From assembly GCA_002737635.1 (NCBI GenBank), contig NSIC01000004.1, forward strand, positions 1 through 39,881: a stretch of 39,881 nucleotides of DNA, written 5' to 3'. A program made the translations under genes and the position numbers. The DNA is from Acidimicrobium sp. GTDB taxonomy: Bacteria; Actinomycetota; Acidimicrobiia; Acidimicrobiales; Ilumatobacteraceae. Under the pieces are notes generated by a model. That model was not told where the DNA came from, searched no databases, and was given only the letters and a program-made list of their open reading frames with translations. Position 1 is the first letter of the stretch; each line of letters begins with the position of its first letter. Positions 7,631 to 16,202 of the stretch are shown piece after piece.

Positions 7631-9117
7631 CGATCAATCTCACGCTGTTTAAGACTTCTTCGCGAGCACGCAAAGTTACCGCGCTCACTTCTGGTTTACT
7701 TGTCGGTTTTAGTTTGCCCCCTTGGGGATGGTGGCCACTGGCAATAATTGGCGTCACAATTTTTTTCGCCCTCTGCAATTTGTCGCTAAGAACCCACGAA
7801 GTCTTTGCGCTCGGCACAATGTTTGCAATTGCATGGCTAAGCCTCGGCATGATGTGGATGTGGTGGCTTACTGCACCTGGCTACATCTTCGTCATAGTTC
7901 TATTTTCTGTTCTTCACGGCGTCGCCGCAGTAGTCGCCAACAAATTTGGCAACACGCCAGTCACGCGCCCGATCGCCCACACTCTGGCCGAAGTCTTGAG
8001 ATTCTCATTGCCGTTTGGTGGGGTTCCACTCGCCACACTGCCGATTGCAATTTCGCAAACGACTTTTGCCGATCTCGTCTCAATTGGTGGTCCAATCTTG
8101 ACGACGTGGTTTGTTTTGCAACTTGGTGCACTGTTCGCTGCATACTTCAACCGTCGAGAGTCGCGAGCGAAAGTGTTTCGAATCGCAATCACTTTGATTG
8201 TGTTGCAAATTTTCGCGATTGCACTGCCCTCGTCCAAACCAACTGGCGAGACTCTGCGCATCGCTATTGTGCAAGGTGGTGGCCCGCAAGGCGTACTGGC
8301 GATCAACGCCTCAGCGCGCGAGGCCTTTGACCGACACCTCAAAGTAACGAAAACTCTGCAACCATCTGACGAACTCGATGCAGTACTTTGGCCGGAGAAT
8401 GTCATCGATGTCGCTGATTTCAAAACAAGTAAAGAATTCATCGAAATCGTCACCGAAGCGTCGCGACTTGATGCTGAGTTCATTGTTGGCATCACAGAAG
8501 ATGCGGGCCCAAACCGGTTCACCAATGCTCAAGTCGTCGTTCAACCAACTGGTGAAATCACATCTCGATACGACAAAGTGCGTCGCGTGCCGTTTGGCGA
8601 ATATGTGCCAGCCGGTTTGCGAAGTGTTCTCAGCGCGATCGGCGCGCCAATGAATCGCATTCCCAACGACGCAGTTGCTGGCAAAGAGTCGGCCATGATT
8701 CAGATCGGCACAACAAAAGCCGCTGTCGTGATCTCTTGGGAGGCATTTTTTGCGGGTCGCGCCAACAGTGGCGTCGAGGCAGGTGGCGAAGTTTTGCTGA
8801 ACCCCACCAACGGCTCGAGCTACACGGGCACCGTTTTACAAACTCAGCAACTCGCCACCAACTCACTACGCGCGCGCGAAACAAGTCGATGGACACTGCA
8901 AGCAGCCACAACTGGCTTCAGCGCCGTCATCTCTCCGCAAGGCGAACTAACTAGTCGTCTCGGCATCGGTGCAGCACAAACTTTAATTGTCGATGTGCCA
9001 CTTCATTCTGGGCGCACGCTATATTCGCGAATCGGCGACGCGCCACTAATAATTGTGCTACTAATCACGTTGATTTCAGTTCGATCGATAAACAAGCGAT
9101 CCAAGATCAAAATATGA
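7627..9117 (+). CDS. lnt: Apolipoprotein N-acyltransferase-like protein; catalytic Cys replaced by Ser
   Basis: Lnt adds the third acyl chain to lipoproteins in the membrane. The 496-residue protein has the expected N-terminal block of membrane helices (about residues 18-200), a nitrilase-fold domain (about 210-470) and one C-terminal membrane helix. Glu257 (LWPEN) and Lys317 (YDKVRRVPFGEYVP) of the Glu-Lys-Cys triad are present. At the position of the nucleophilic cysteine (ICYE/ICFE in studied enzymes) the sequence reads ISWE, giving Ser370 (codon TCT at 8734-8736). It is therefore either a lineage-specific variant, an inactive or altered enzyme, or a sequencing error of one base. It overlaps the M48 gene upstream and galM downstream by 4 bases each. 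Confidence 0.9.
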   Translation: MTINLTLFKTSSRARKVTALTSGLLVGFSLPPWGWWPLAIIGVTIFFALCNLSLRTHEVFALGTMFAIAWLSLGMMWMWWLTAPGYIFVIVLFSVLHGVAAVVANKFGNTPVTRPIAHTLAEVLRFSLPFGGVPLATLPIAISQTTFADLVSIGGPILTTWFVLQLGALFAAYFNRRESRAKVFRIAITLIVLQIFAIALPSSKPTGETLRIAIVQGGGPQGVLAINASAREAFDRHLKVTKTLQPSDELDAVLWPENVIDVADFKTSKEFIEIVTEASRLDAEFIVGITEDAGPNRFTNAQVVVQPTGEITSRYDKVRRVPFGEYVPAGLRSVLSAIGAPMNRIPNDAVAGKESAMIQIGTTKAAVVISWEAFFAGRANSGVEAGGEVLLNPTNGSSYTGTVLQTQQLATNSLRARETSRWTLQAATTGFSAVISPQGELTSRLGIGAAQTLIVDVPLHSGRTLYSRIGDAPLIIVLLITLISVRSINKRSKIKI

Positions 9118-9899
9118 GCGATTCAAAAATCACTCTCACAAGCAAAAACATTCGCTGCACGATTGATCCTCAATTTGGTGGTCGAATTTCATCGCTCATG
9201 GCATTTGGTCGCGAACTTTTGGTTACCCAAAACGGTGAGACAAACCTTCAAAAATGGGGTTCATACCCGATGGTGCCATACGCAGGTCGAGTGCGAAACG
9301 GTAAGTTCAAGTTCGAATCAACAAATCACCAACTCGAAATCAACATGGCGCCACATGCAATTCATGGCACCGTGCTCGACCGAACATTTACCGTCATCGA
9401 ATCATCACCGACAAGCGTGACGATGCAAATTGATCTCGGTTCTCGATTCGCATATCACGGTGCAGTGACCCAAACGGTTTCGGTAAACGATGATGTTGTC
9501 AACTTCGAACTCGAGCTTGCGACTTCAGATACAAGAATGCCGGGGCAAGTCGGCTGGCACCCATGGTTCGCTCGACCATGTCGGATTGAAACTCATTTCG
9601 AAAAAATGTACCTGCGTGACGAATTTGGCATTCCGACAGGTGAAACAATTTCACCACCTGCGCCACCATACGACGATTGCTTCACCGGTTCGCGACGTTC
9701 CCCAAAAATAATTTTTGACGAATCAATAACCATCACAATCGATAGCGACTGTTCACACTGGGTCGTTTATGACCAGACCTCTCATGCAATTTGTGTTGAA
9801 CCGCAATCTGGCCCGCCTGATGGTTTCAACCTTGAACCGTTCGTCATTACTTCGTCAAATCCACTCAAAAAGTTTATGCGATTCTCAATTACTAAATAA
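9114..9899 (+). CDS. galM: Aldose 1-epimerase (galactose mutarotase family)
   Basis: Interconverts alpha and beta anomers of galactose, feeding the Leloir pathway after lacZ-type hydrolysis. The 261-residue protein shows the beta-sandwich mutarotase pattern: FGGRISSL, NGRV-type motif as YAGRVRNG, the His pair region with HAIHG, WHPWF, and C-terminal VEPQSGPPDGFN with the catalytic Glu in VEP. It is shorter than E. coli GalM (346), like other compact actinobacterial members, so another hexose substrate is possible. The galactose genes next door favour galactose. It is the last gene of the M48-lnt-galM operon (ATGA overlap with lnt). Confidence 0.85.
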   Translation: MSDSKITLTSKNIRCTIDPQFGGRISSLMAFGRELLVTQNGETNLQKWGSYPMVPYAGRVRNGKFKFESTNHQLEINMAPHAIHGTVLDRTFTVIESSPTSVTMQIDLGSRFAYHGAVTQTVSVNDDVVNFELELATSDTRMPGQVGWHPWFARPCRIETHFEKMYLRDEFGIPTGETISPPAPPYDDCFTGSRRSPKIIFDESITITIDSDCSHWVVYDQTSHAICVEPQSGPPDGFNLEPFVITSSNPLKKFMRFSITK

Positions 9900-9942
9900 C
9901 TTCAACAACACTTACGCCACGAGACTCTCAACTGCCTCACGG

Positions 9943-9948
9943 TAGGAT
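9943..9948 (+). promoter_or_regulatory. Putative -10 of the glycosyltransferase operon
   Basis: TAGGAT (4 of 6 to consensus) ends 6 bases before ATG 9955 in the 55-base gap after galM. No Shine-Dalgarno is seen, so the message is probably leaderless. Confidence 0.45.
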
Positions 9949-9954
9949 TTTCTG

Positions 9955-11247
9955 ATGACTAACCCGTTTGATGTCAACGGTCCGATTCGAATTGCTTATC
10001 TCACCTATCGCGGCAAGCCACATGTCGGCGGTCAAGGCGTTTACTCGCGCCACTTAACCAAAGCGCTCGTCGACCTGGGTCACCATGTTGAAGTCTTCAG
10101 TGGCCAGCCGTATCCGATTATCGATTCTCGCATTCAACTGCACAAACTGCCAAGTCTCGATATTTTCAATGATCACAACCCCGGAAGATTTCCCGCCTAC
10201 TGGGAGTTAAACACTTGGCCAAATTTTGTCGAAGCGGCATTATTTCTCAAGGGCACTTTCGGTGAACCGCTCTCATTCAGCATGCGGGCTCATCGGGTTT
10301 TGCGCGACCGTGTCAACGACTTCGATCTCGTGCACGACAATCAATGCCTTGGCTCGTCAATTTTGAAAATCGAAAAAATTATTCCAACTATCGTCACCCT
10401 GCATCACCCAATCACAAAAGATAGAGCGCTCGAAATGGCGCACACACCAACCTGGTGGAAGCGTCGCGCGATCGGTCGCTGGTATTCGTTCGTCTGGATG
10501 CAAGGTCGCGTCGCCAGTAAAATGCCGCGCGTCGTCGTGGTCAGCGAAAACTCGATCAACGACATTCATACCGACATGGGCGTCTCTCGAGACCGCATGC
10601 GATTGGTGCCTGTTGGCGTCGATCCAGATTTATTCAAACCAATTCCGTCGATTCAGAGAAAGCCCGGCCATTTAATTACAACTGCATCTGCTGACGTCGC
10701 ACTAAAGGGTCTATCATTTTTGCTCGAGGCTCTCGCCAAACTTCGCACTGAGCGCGAGGTGCACCTGACCATTATCGGCAAACCTCGTGCAGGCGCCAGC
10801 GCCGATTTAATCGAGTCACTCGGCCTTCAAGACTGCATCAGTTATGTATCTGGCGTCACCGATGAACGAATCGTCGAACTTTATGCATCATGCGAACTCG
10901 CCGTTGTACCAAGTCTCTACGAAGGTTTTAGTTTGCCTGCAATCGAAGCAATGAGCACTGGTACCTGCCTTGTCGCCACAACCGGCGGCGCACTGCCCGA
11001 AGTTACTGGTCGCGATGGTGACACAGTTTTGTCTTGCCCACCTGCAGATGCCGATGCATTGGCCGTTGCTATTCGTCGTGGTCTTGACGACAAAGATGTG
11101 CGTGCGAAAGTCGGTCTCGCTGGTCGTCAACGCGTCGCCGAACGCTGGAGTTGGCGCCATTGTGCTCAATTGACTGTTGACCAATACCGCGAAGTGCTCT
11201 CGATGCCACACAATGTCGCCAAACTTGCCAAGCGAGAAAGCAAATAA
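9955..11247 (+). CDS. GT4-family glycosyltransferase
   Basis: GT-B fold retaining glycosyltransferase of 430 residues. The N-terminal half has a glycine-rich acceptor-side loop (GGQGVYSRHLTKAL), and the C-terminal half has the nucleotide-sugar motif with the two glutamates Glu323 and Glu331 (EGFSLPAIE), followed by GGALPEV. No membrane segment or signal peptide is seen, so it acts on the cytoplasmic face. The sugar donor and acceptor cannot be read from sequence. It is first in a coupled operon with a methyltransferase (TAATG overlap) and a toroid protein, which suggests assembly and methylation of a glycan or glycolipid. Confidence 0.92.
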   Translation: MTNPFDVNGPIRIAYLTYRGKPHVGGQGVYSRHLTKALVDLGHHVEVFSGQPYPIIDSRIQLHKLPSLDIFNDHNPGRFPAYWELNTWPNFVEAALFLKGTFGEPLSFSMRAHRVLRDRVNDFDLVHDNQCLGSSILKIEKIIPTIVTLHHPITKDRALEMAHTPTWWKRRAIGRWYSFVWMQGRVASKMPRVVVVSENSINDIHTDMGVSRDRMRLVPVGVDPDLFKPIPSIQRKPGHLITTASADVALKGLSFLLEALAKLRTEREVHLTIIGKPRAGASADLIESLGLQDCISYVSGVTDERIVELYASCELAVVPSLYEGFSLPAIEAMSTGTCLVATTGGALPEVTGRDGDTVLSCPPADADALAVAIRRGLDDKDVRAKVGLAGRQRVAERWSWRHCAQLTVDQYREVLSMPHNVAKLAKRESK

Positions 11248-11990
11248 TGCTGACGATTAAATTTGACCGCCTCAATTTAAAGCCGGGCGATCTCTTCCTT
11301 GATGCTGGCACTGGTTTTGGTCGACACGCATTTGAAGCAGCGCGTCGGGGCGCACAAGTAGTCGCCCTCGACTATGCCGAGCAAGAAGTTACCAGCACTC
11401 GCGCGACATTTGCCGCGATGTATGAAGCAGGCGAACTCAAGGCTGAGTCTTTCACTGGTGTGGTGCGAGGCGATGCGACGCGATTGCCATTCGACGATGC
11501 AACATTTGATTGCATCGTCACATCAGAAGTGCTCGAACACATTCATGACGACACCTCAGCGATCAACGAATTTGTTCGCGTGCTTCGCCCTGGGGGCACT
11601 CTCGCTGCAACCGTGCCATCGTGGTTTCCAGAAAAAATCAACTGGGCACTTTCAGACGAATATCATGCGCCGTTTGTCGAAGGTGGACATGTTCGCATCT
11701 ATCGCGGCAGTGAGTTGCGCTCAAAAATTTCGCAAGCCGGCCTCACAGTTGACGCGACTCACAGAGCCCACGGACTTCACTCGCCATATTGGTGGTTGCG
11801 CTGCGCCGTCGGGCCACAACGCGAAGATCACAAAGCAGTAGCAATGTACAAAAAATTTCTCGAGTGGGACATAATCTCTGCGCCAACCATCACCCGCGCA
11901 CTCGACAAAGCGTTGAGTCCTGTGATTGGTAAAAGTTATGTCGTCTACGCAAAAAAGCCAATTAATCAACTCGTGGGTGCAAAGTCGTGA
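11247..11990 (+). CDS. Class I SAM-dependent methyltransferase
   Basis: A 247-residue Rossmann-fold methyltransferase with the SAM-binding motif LDAGTGFGRHAFEAA near residues 18-32, the acidic end of strand 2 (VVALDYAEQ), motif II DCIVTSEVLEHI, and a post-motif RVLRPGGTLAATVPSW. This is the UbiE/Methyltransf_11 type. Its start overlaps the glycosyltransferase stop by one base and its stop overlaps the next start by four (GTGA), so the three genes are translationally coupled. The target is unknown; a sugar or polyprenyl-linked glycan is plausible from context. Confidence 0.9.
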   Translation: MLTIKFDRLNLKPGDLFLDAGTGFGRHAFEAARRGAQVVALDYAEQEVTSTRATFAAMYEAGELKAESFTGVVRGDATRLPFDDATFDCIVTSEVLEHIHDDTSAINEFVRVLRPGGTLAATVPSWFPEKINWALSDEYHAPFVEGGHVRIYRGSELRSKISQAGLTVDATHRAHGLHSPYWWLRCAVGPQREDHKAVAMYKKFLEWDIISAPTITRALDKALSPVIGKSYVVYAKKPINQLVGAKS

Positions 11991-13027
11991 ACCTGCAACA
12001 AAAATCGCTGGCTACAAACCGTGTGTTGACCGATGCTCAACTTGTGCAAACCGCCAACTCAATCGCCGACTTGCAACGCAAATCAGGAATGATCCCCTGG
12101 TTTAAAAACGGCCACTGCGACCCGTGGAACCACGTTGAAACCGCAATGGCACTCGATGTCATGGGTTTGCACGAAAATGCATATCGCGCGTACCAATGGC
12201 TGCAAAACACACAACGCAATGACGGTGCGTGGTCCAACTATTACAACTTCGACGAAAGCGTAAAAGATTACAAACTTGACAGCAATGTCTGCGCTTATGT
12301 CGGCACCGGACTCTGGCATCACTGGCTTTGCAACTATGACATCGAAACTCTTCAAGAATTTTGGCCGATGCTCGAATCTGCAATGAACTGGGTGCTGAAC
12401 ATGCGCCTGCCAGACGGCACTATTCTTTGGGCGCGCGAAGAAAGCGAAAAGCCATGGAACTACGCGTTGCTAACCGGTTGCTCGTCGATTCGTCATGCCT
12501 TGATCTGCGCGGCGAATGTCGCCGAGATACTCAAAACACCAAAACCTGAATGGTCTACGGCGGCGGCAAGAATAGATTTTGCAATACGCACGACGCCACA
12601 AGTGTTTGAACCAAAAGAACGTTGGGCGATGGACTGGTACTACCCAGTTTTGAGCGGCTCGATAACAGGTTTAGACGCAAAATCTCGGCTTGAAGATCAA
12701 TTTGAGACTTTCGTAATGCACGATCACGGCGTGCGCTGCGTCAGCGACGAACCTTGGATCACAGCCTCAGAGACCGCAGAATGCTCGATGGCGTTTGCGG
12801 CTATCGGCGATACCGACACCGCCCAGTTCTTGTTGAACACGACTTCGCACCATCGCACTAAAGATGGCTCATATTTAACTGGTTTGGTGTATCCAGACAA
12901 AGTCGTATTTCCGGCCGACGAAACTTCGGCATACACGGGTGCTGCGATTATTTTGGCCGCAGATTCTTTATATTCAATTTCGCCAGCCTCGCAAATTTTT
13001 CGCTATAACGAAATAGTCGAAATCTAG
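11987..13027 (+). CDS. QW-motif alpha/alpha-toroid protein (prenyltransferase/terpene-cyclase-like fold)
   Basis: 346-residue soluble protein starting with GTG. Residues 67-82 (RAYQWLQNTQRNDGAW) match the QW motif of squalene-hopene cyclases and related alpha/alpha-toroids. Further helical hairpins follow, with aromatic-rich motifs (WAMDWYYPVLSG, AYTGAAIILAAD). The DXDD acid motif of squalene-hopene cyclases is absent, so a cyclase function is unlikely. Such proteins are usually annotated as prenyltransferase-like, but a glycan-binding or glycosidase-like (six-hairpin) role is equally possible. Coupling to a glycosyltransferase and a methyltransferase suggests it handles the same glycan or lipid. 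Confidence 0.82.
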   Translation: MNLQQKSLATNRVLTDAQLVQTANSIADLQRKSGMIPWFKNGHCDPWNHVETAMALDVMGLHENAYRAYQWLQNTQRNDGAWSNYYNFDESVKDYKLDSNVCAYVGTGLWHHWLCNYDIETLQEFWPMLESAMNWVLNMRLPDGTILWAREESEKPWNYALLTGCSSIRHALICAANVAEILKTPKPEWSTAAARIDFAIRTTPQVFEPKERWAMDWYYPVLSGSITGLDAKSRLEDQFETFVMHDHGVRCVSDEPWITASETAECSMAFAAIGDTDTAQFLLNTTSHHRTKDGSYLTGLVYPDKVVFPADETSAYTGAAIILAADSLYSISPASQIFRYNEIVEI

Positions 13028-13035
13028 AGCGCGAT

Positions 13036-13680
13036 TCACTTTATTCGGCGCAAGACCCGCAAAGACCCGGCCGCCAAGATTTCAACGAACTCACCCGAAT
13101 CAAGTGCAGGTCGATAAATAAAGTCGTGTGGCGCCTGACCACCGTCGCGTGCGTCAGAAAAAACATCATGAATCGCCAGTCGACCACCTAACGCAACTTT
13201 TGGTGTCCATCCTGCATAGTCAAGTTGTGTCGGCAGCTCACCATGACCACCGTCAATAAAGCAAAAAGCGACTTCAAAATTTAATTGACGGCTCGCTATT
13301 CGAGACTCGGCAACAATCGGCACGACTGAATCACCAAGTTGGGCTTGTTGCAAAGTTTTTAGAAGCGTCGGCAGGGTGTTCAGTTTCTGTGTGTCTGCAT
13401 CGATCAAAGATTCATCGAACCACTCCCATCCCTTTTGATTCTCTTCACTGCCTGAATGATGATCGACCGTAAACAAGACCGTCTTGCTGCATTGAGCCGC
13501 GGCACCCAGCCAAACCGTCGAGCGACCACAATAAGTGCCAACTTCAACTATCGGCAATCGCGGCAATTCATCGCATGCCGAGCACGCCGCACTGAACAAG
13601 GCATCGCCTTCAACCTCGGGCATGAAGCCTTTGATTGCCAAAGCAAGTGCTTTTAGTTTTCTATCGATCACTCTCACCAT
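13036..13680 (-). CDS. Class I SAM-dependent methyltransferase (Methyltransf_24 type)
   Basis: 214 residues with the SAM loop VEVGTYCGRSTVWLG (about residues 44-58), strand-2 acidic motif TVDHHSGSEE, and FCFIDGGHGELPTQLDYAGW, typical of the Methyltransf_24 / O-methyltransferase group in which this Asp-Gly-Gly-His segment lies near the active site. It begins 2 bases after the stop of the LIC12162-family gene, so the two share a transcript. It ends 8 bases from the convergent toroid gene. The substrate is unknown; position points to the same surface-glycan pathway as the GT4 operon. Confidence 0.88.
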   Translation of the reverse strand: MVRVIDRKLKALALAIKGFMPEVEGDALFSAACSACDELPRLPIVEVGTYCGRSTVWLGAAAQCSKTVLFTVDHHSGSEENQKGWEWFDESLIDADTQKLNTLPTLLKTLQQAQLGDSVVPIVAESRIASRQLNFEVAFCFIDGGHGELPTQLDYAGWTPKVALGGRLAIHDVFSDARDGGQAPHDFIYRPALDSGEFVEILAAGSLRVLRRIK

Positions 13681-13682
13681 GG

Positions 13683-15275
13683 CTACTTTGATTTCAGCGC
13701 ATGCAAGAAATTCTCTCGCCAGATCTGCTTCCAGTTGGTCGAAAAATTCGCATATTGATTTACAAAATTGCGACGCGCTGTTTGCACTTCTTCACTCAAC
13801 CACCAAGATTCGACATCACCCGAAACTGCATTCGCTTTTTCGGCCGCGCTAGAACCCGACAAATGCAGAATGCCGACTTTTACTAAATCTTCGAGCAACG
13901 ACTTCGCATCAGATCTAAACCGATACGAGTCGACATCGTAAAAACAAATAGTCGGAATATTGTTTCCGAGTGTTTCAAGCCATGATGTACCCAAATAGTT
14001 GTGAAAAACAATCCGACTATTCGCATATTGCGAAAAAATTTCTTGTGAATTATCAAATATCACATCCGCACCTGCCCGCAAGATTGCGTCGCGTTGCTGC
14101 GAGCCATGCTCACCAGGAAACAACCGAATTCGTAACTCGGTTTGGCTTTCTCTTGTGCGCACAAACTCGGCGGTCTCGTCATACATCGTCTGCAAAGTGC
14201 CCGGCAACGGAAAGTACTGCAAACGATAAATCTGTTGAGGCTGATCAAAGCAAATCAGCGCATCAAAAAGCTTTTCGCTGCTGTGAATATCTGGCACAAC
14301 TGGTGTCAGTGGTCGTGTGTTAGCCGCTCCGCGACTCCAACCCCATGTGTAATAGAAATCAGAAACTCGCGATTCGTAATTTTCGCCGACATGAGTCTCG
14401 TCTAACCCATACCAACCGCCGTGCTGGTGATAGTGCAACTTTGTGCCTTGCTCACACCACTGAGCAACTAAAACCTTGAACGCAAAATGCGTCCACAATG
14501 CCTGCGCCGAATAAACATGCTCAAACCTTTTCGGCCTCGCCGCATTAATCTGGCTTTTTAGCGTTTGAAAAGCTTCGGCAAAACACAGTGGAAGAAAGAT
14601 CGACAATATTGAGTTTGCAATATCACTCAAATTTGAGGTGCTTGATATTTGCAAAATATTTTTCTTGCGCCATGCAACATCGGGAACCGTCGAACTAGAA
14701 AACGAGAAGCCAAAATCGTCATGCCTCGCCCATTTGCGCCAAGCGAACATTGTCGCGAACCAAGAAATAGGGACCTTCCCAGATATTGGCTTAACAAATA
14801 ACATGCTGGGCGAACGTCTAGTTGCAATAAATGACAGAAGCCGAGACGCAATCTGATCACGGCGACTTGTTAGAAACGAATTCTGAACATTAATCACCGA
14901 AGGCGAGATTGAAATGCTTTCTGGTCCAGAAACGATAACTGAATTAATTACCTCACTAGCAAACATCGGCAACTGCGGATATTTTGCAAAAAACTCTGCA
15001 GAGTCGCCAAATAATGAAACCTCAAGAGCACTAAGTTGGCTCTGCTGTCTTTGTAAACGTTTTTCGTCGGTAGCTAATTGCTGGGTTGCGACATATACGA
15101 GATGCAGGTATCGCTCGACCCAGTCGCCGAGAATAATGTCATAAAAGCGCAACGAGTGTTCGACACCGTGATACTCATCTAATAGTCGCTTGATATTTAC
15201 CAACACAGCGACTCGCGCAGAGTCAATTTCTGTTAAACCCTCGCTGACGCGTTGAGCATTCCAGACGATTGTCAC
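13683..15275 (-). CDS. LIC12162-family transferase-like protein
   Basis: 530 residues from a GTG start. Recognised by the N-terminal ILGDWVERYLHLVY and the central signature HQHGGWYGLDETHVGENYE followed by DFYYTWGWS, which mark the LIC12162 family. Members occur in surface polysaccharide and flagellin/spore-coat glycosylation clusters and are assumed to be transferases, but the reaction is not known to me. No membrane segment is seen. It is first in a two-gene operon with a methyltransferase. A -10-like TAAGAT lies 7 bases before the GTG, supporting this start on a leaderless message. Confidence 0.82.
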   Translation of the reverse strand: MTIVWNAQRVSEGLTEIDSARVAVLVNIKRLLDEYHGVEHSLRFYDIILGDWVERYLHLVYVATQQLATDEKRLQRQQSQLSALEVSLFGDSAEFFAKYPQLPMFASEVINSVIVSGPESISISPSVINVQNSFLTSRRDQIASRLLSFIATRRSPSMLFVKPISGKVPISWFATMFAWRKWARHDDFGFSFSSSTVPDVAWRKKNILQISSTSNLSDIANSILSIFLPLCFAEAFQTLKSQINAARPKRFEHVYSAQALWTHFAFKVLVAQWCEQGTKLHYHQHGGWYGLDETHVGENYESRVSDFYYTWGWSRGAANTRPLTPVVPDIHSSEKLFDALICFDQPQQIYRLQYFPLPGTLQTMYDETAEFVRTRESQTELRIRLFPGEHGSQQRDAILRAGADVIFDNSQEIFSQYANSRIVFHNYLGTSWLETLGNNIPTICFYDVDSYRFRSDAKSLLEDLVKVGILHLSGSSAAEKANAVSGDVESWWLSEEVQTARRNFVNQYANFSTNWKQIWRENFLHALKSK

Positions 15276-15282
15276 TCGTTAA

Positions 15283-15288
15283 ATCTTA
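15283..15288 (-). promoter_or_regulatory. Putative -10 of the LIC12162-family operon
   Basis: TAAGAT on the minus strand ends 7 bases before the GTG start at 15275. The same hexamer precedes ppx. A TTGATT 15 bases further upstream is a possible -35. Confidence 0.4.
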
Positions 15289-15341
15289 TCTGCATCGACA
15301 ATTAATCAAGTTCTCACGCGTATAGATGCAAGAATAGAACC

Positions 15342-16199
15342 ATGCCTTCAGCGCTTGACGATCTCGTAACACTCTTAGATCTTGAAGTCATTGAAGTAAA
15401 TTTGTTTCGCGGCGTCTCACCACAAGAAAACCGCCAACGGGTTTTTGGTGGCCAAGTTGCAGGCCAAGCACTTGTCGCGGCGGCACGCACAGTTGACGAC
15501 AAATCACGGCGTGTTCATTCTCTTCACGCATATTTCTTGAGACCCGGAGACCCGACAATTCCAATTCTTTATGAAGTTGACCGCATTCGTGACGGAAAGA
15601 GCTTTACAACTCGCCGCGTGATCGCAATTCAACATGGCAAAGCAATTTTCAACCTGCAAGCGAGTTTTCAAATTGCCGAACCTGGTCTTGAGCATTTCAT
15701 TGAAATGCCAAAAGGTCTACCGCAAGCAGAGTCTTTGCCCGACTTTAAAACCCGCATGGAGCCTTTCAAGGATCAAATAGGCGAATGGTTCACTCATCCG
15801 CGTCCGATTGATTTGCGCTACATCGATGCTGATCCACTCACGAGAAAAAATCTAAAGAGCCCCGGACAGAAACTTTGGATGCGAGCCGACGGAAAACTTC
15901 CGGATGACCCTGTTCTACATGCCTGCATCGTCACATACGCCAGTGATATGTCGTTACTTGACACGACTTTGCTGCCACATGGTCGATCATGGACCGAGCA
16001 GACAATTCAAATGGCAAGTCTTGATCATGTGATGTGGTTTCATCGACCATTTAGAGCAGACGATTGGCTGCTCTACGATCAAACTGCGATCTCGACTTCA
16101 AATGCACGTGGTATCGCCAGTGGTTATATTTTTGCGCCAAACGGCGAACTGGTCGTCACAGTCGTACAAGAAGGACTAACACGCTTAGTTGAAAAATGA
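15342..16199 (+). CDS. tesB: Acyl-CoA thioesterase II
   Basis: Hydrolyses acyl-CoA to free acid and CoA. The 285-residue protein is a double hotdog of TesB length. The N-terminal hotdog has ENRQRVFGGQVAGQALVAA and HSLHAYFLRPGD. The C-terminal hotdog has the catalytic Asp in ASDMSLLDT, the Ser/Thr-containing helix start MASLDHVMWFHRPF, and the Gln in VVQEGLTR. It is transcribed alone, divergent from the LIC12162 gene across 66 bases and tail-to-tail with mreB (3 bases apart). A TATAGA at 15321 could be its -10, and there is only a weak purine stretch before the ATG. Confidence 0.95.
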   Translation: MPSALDDLVTLLDLEVIEVNLFRGVSPQENRQRVFGGQVAGQALVAAARTVDDKSRRVHSLHAYFLRPGDPTIPILYEVDRIRDGKSFTTRRVIAIQHGKAIFNLQASFQIAEPGLEHFIEMPKGLPQAESLPDFKTRMEPFKDQIGEWFTHPRPIDLRYIDADPLTRKNLKSPGQKLWMRADGKLPDDPVLHACIVTYASDMSLLDTTLLPHGRSWTEQTIQMASLDHVMWFHRPFRADDWLLYDQTAISTSNARGIASGYIFAPNGELVVTVVQEGLTRLVEK

Positions 16200-16202
16200 T
16201 TT

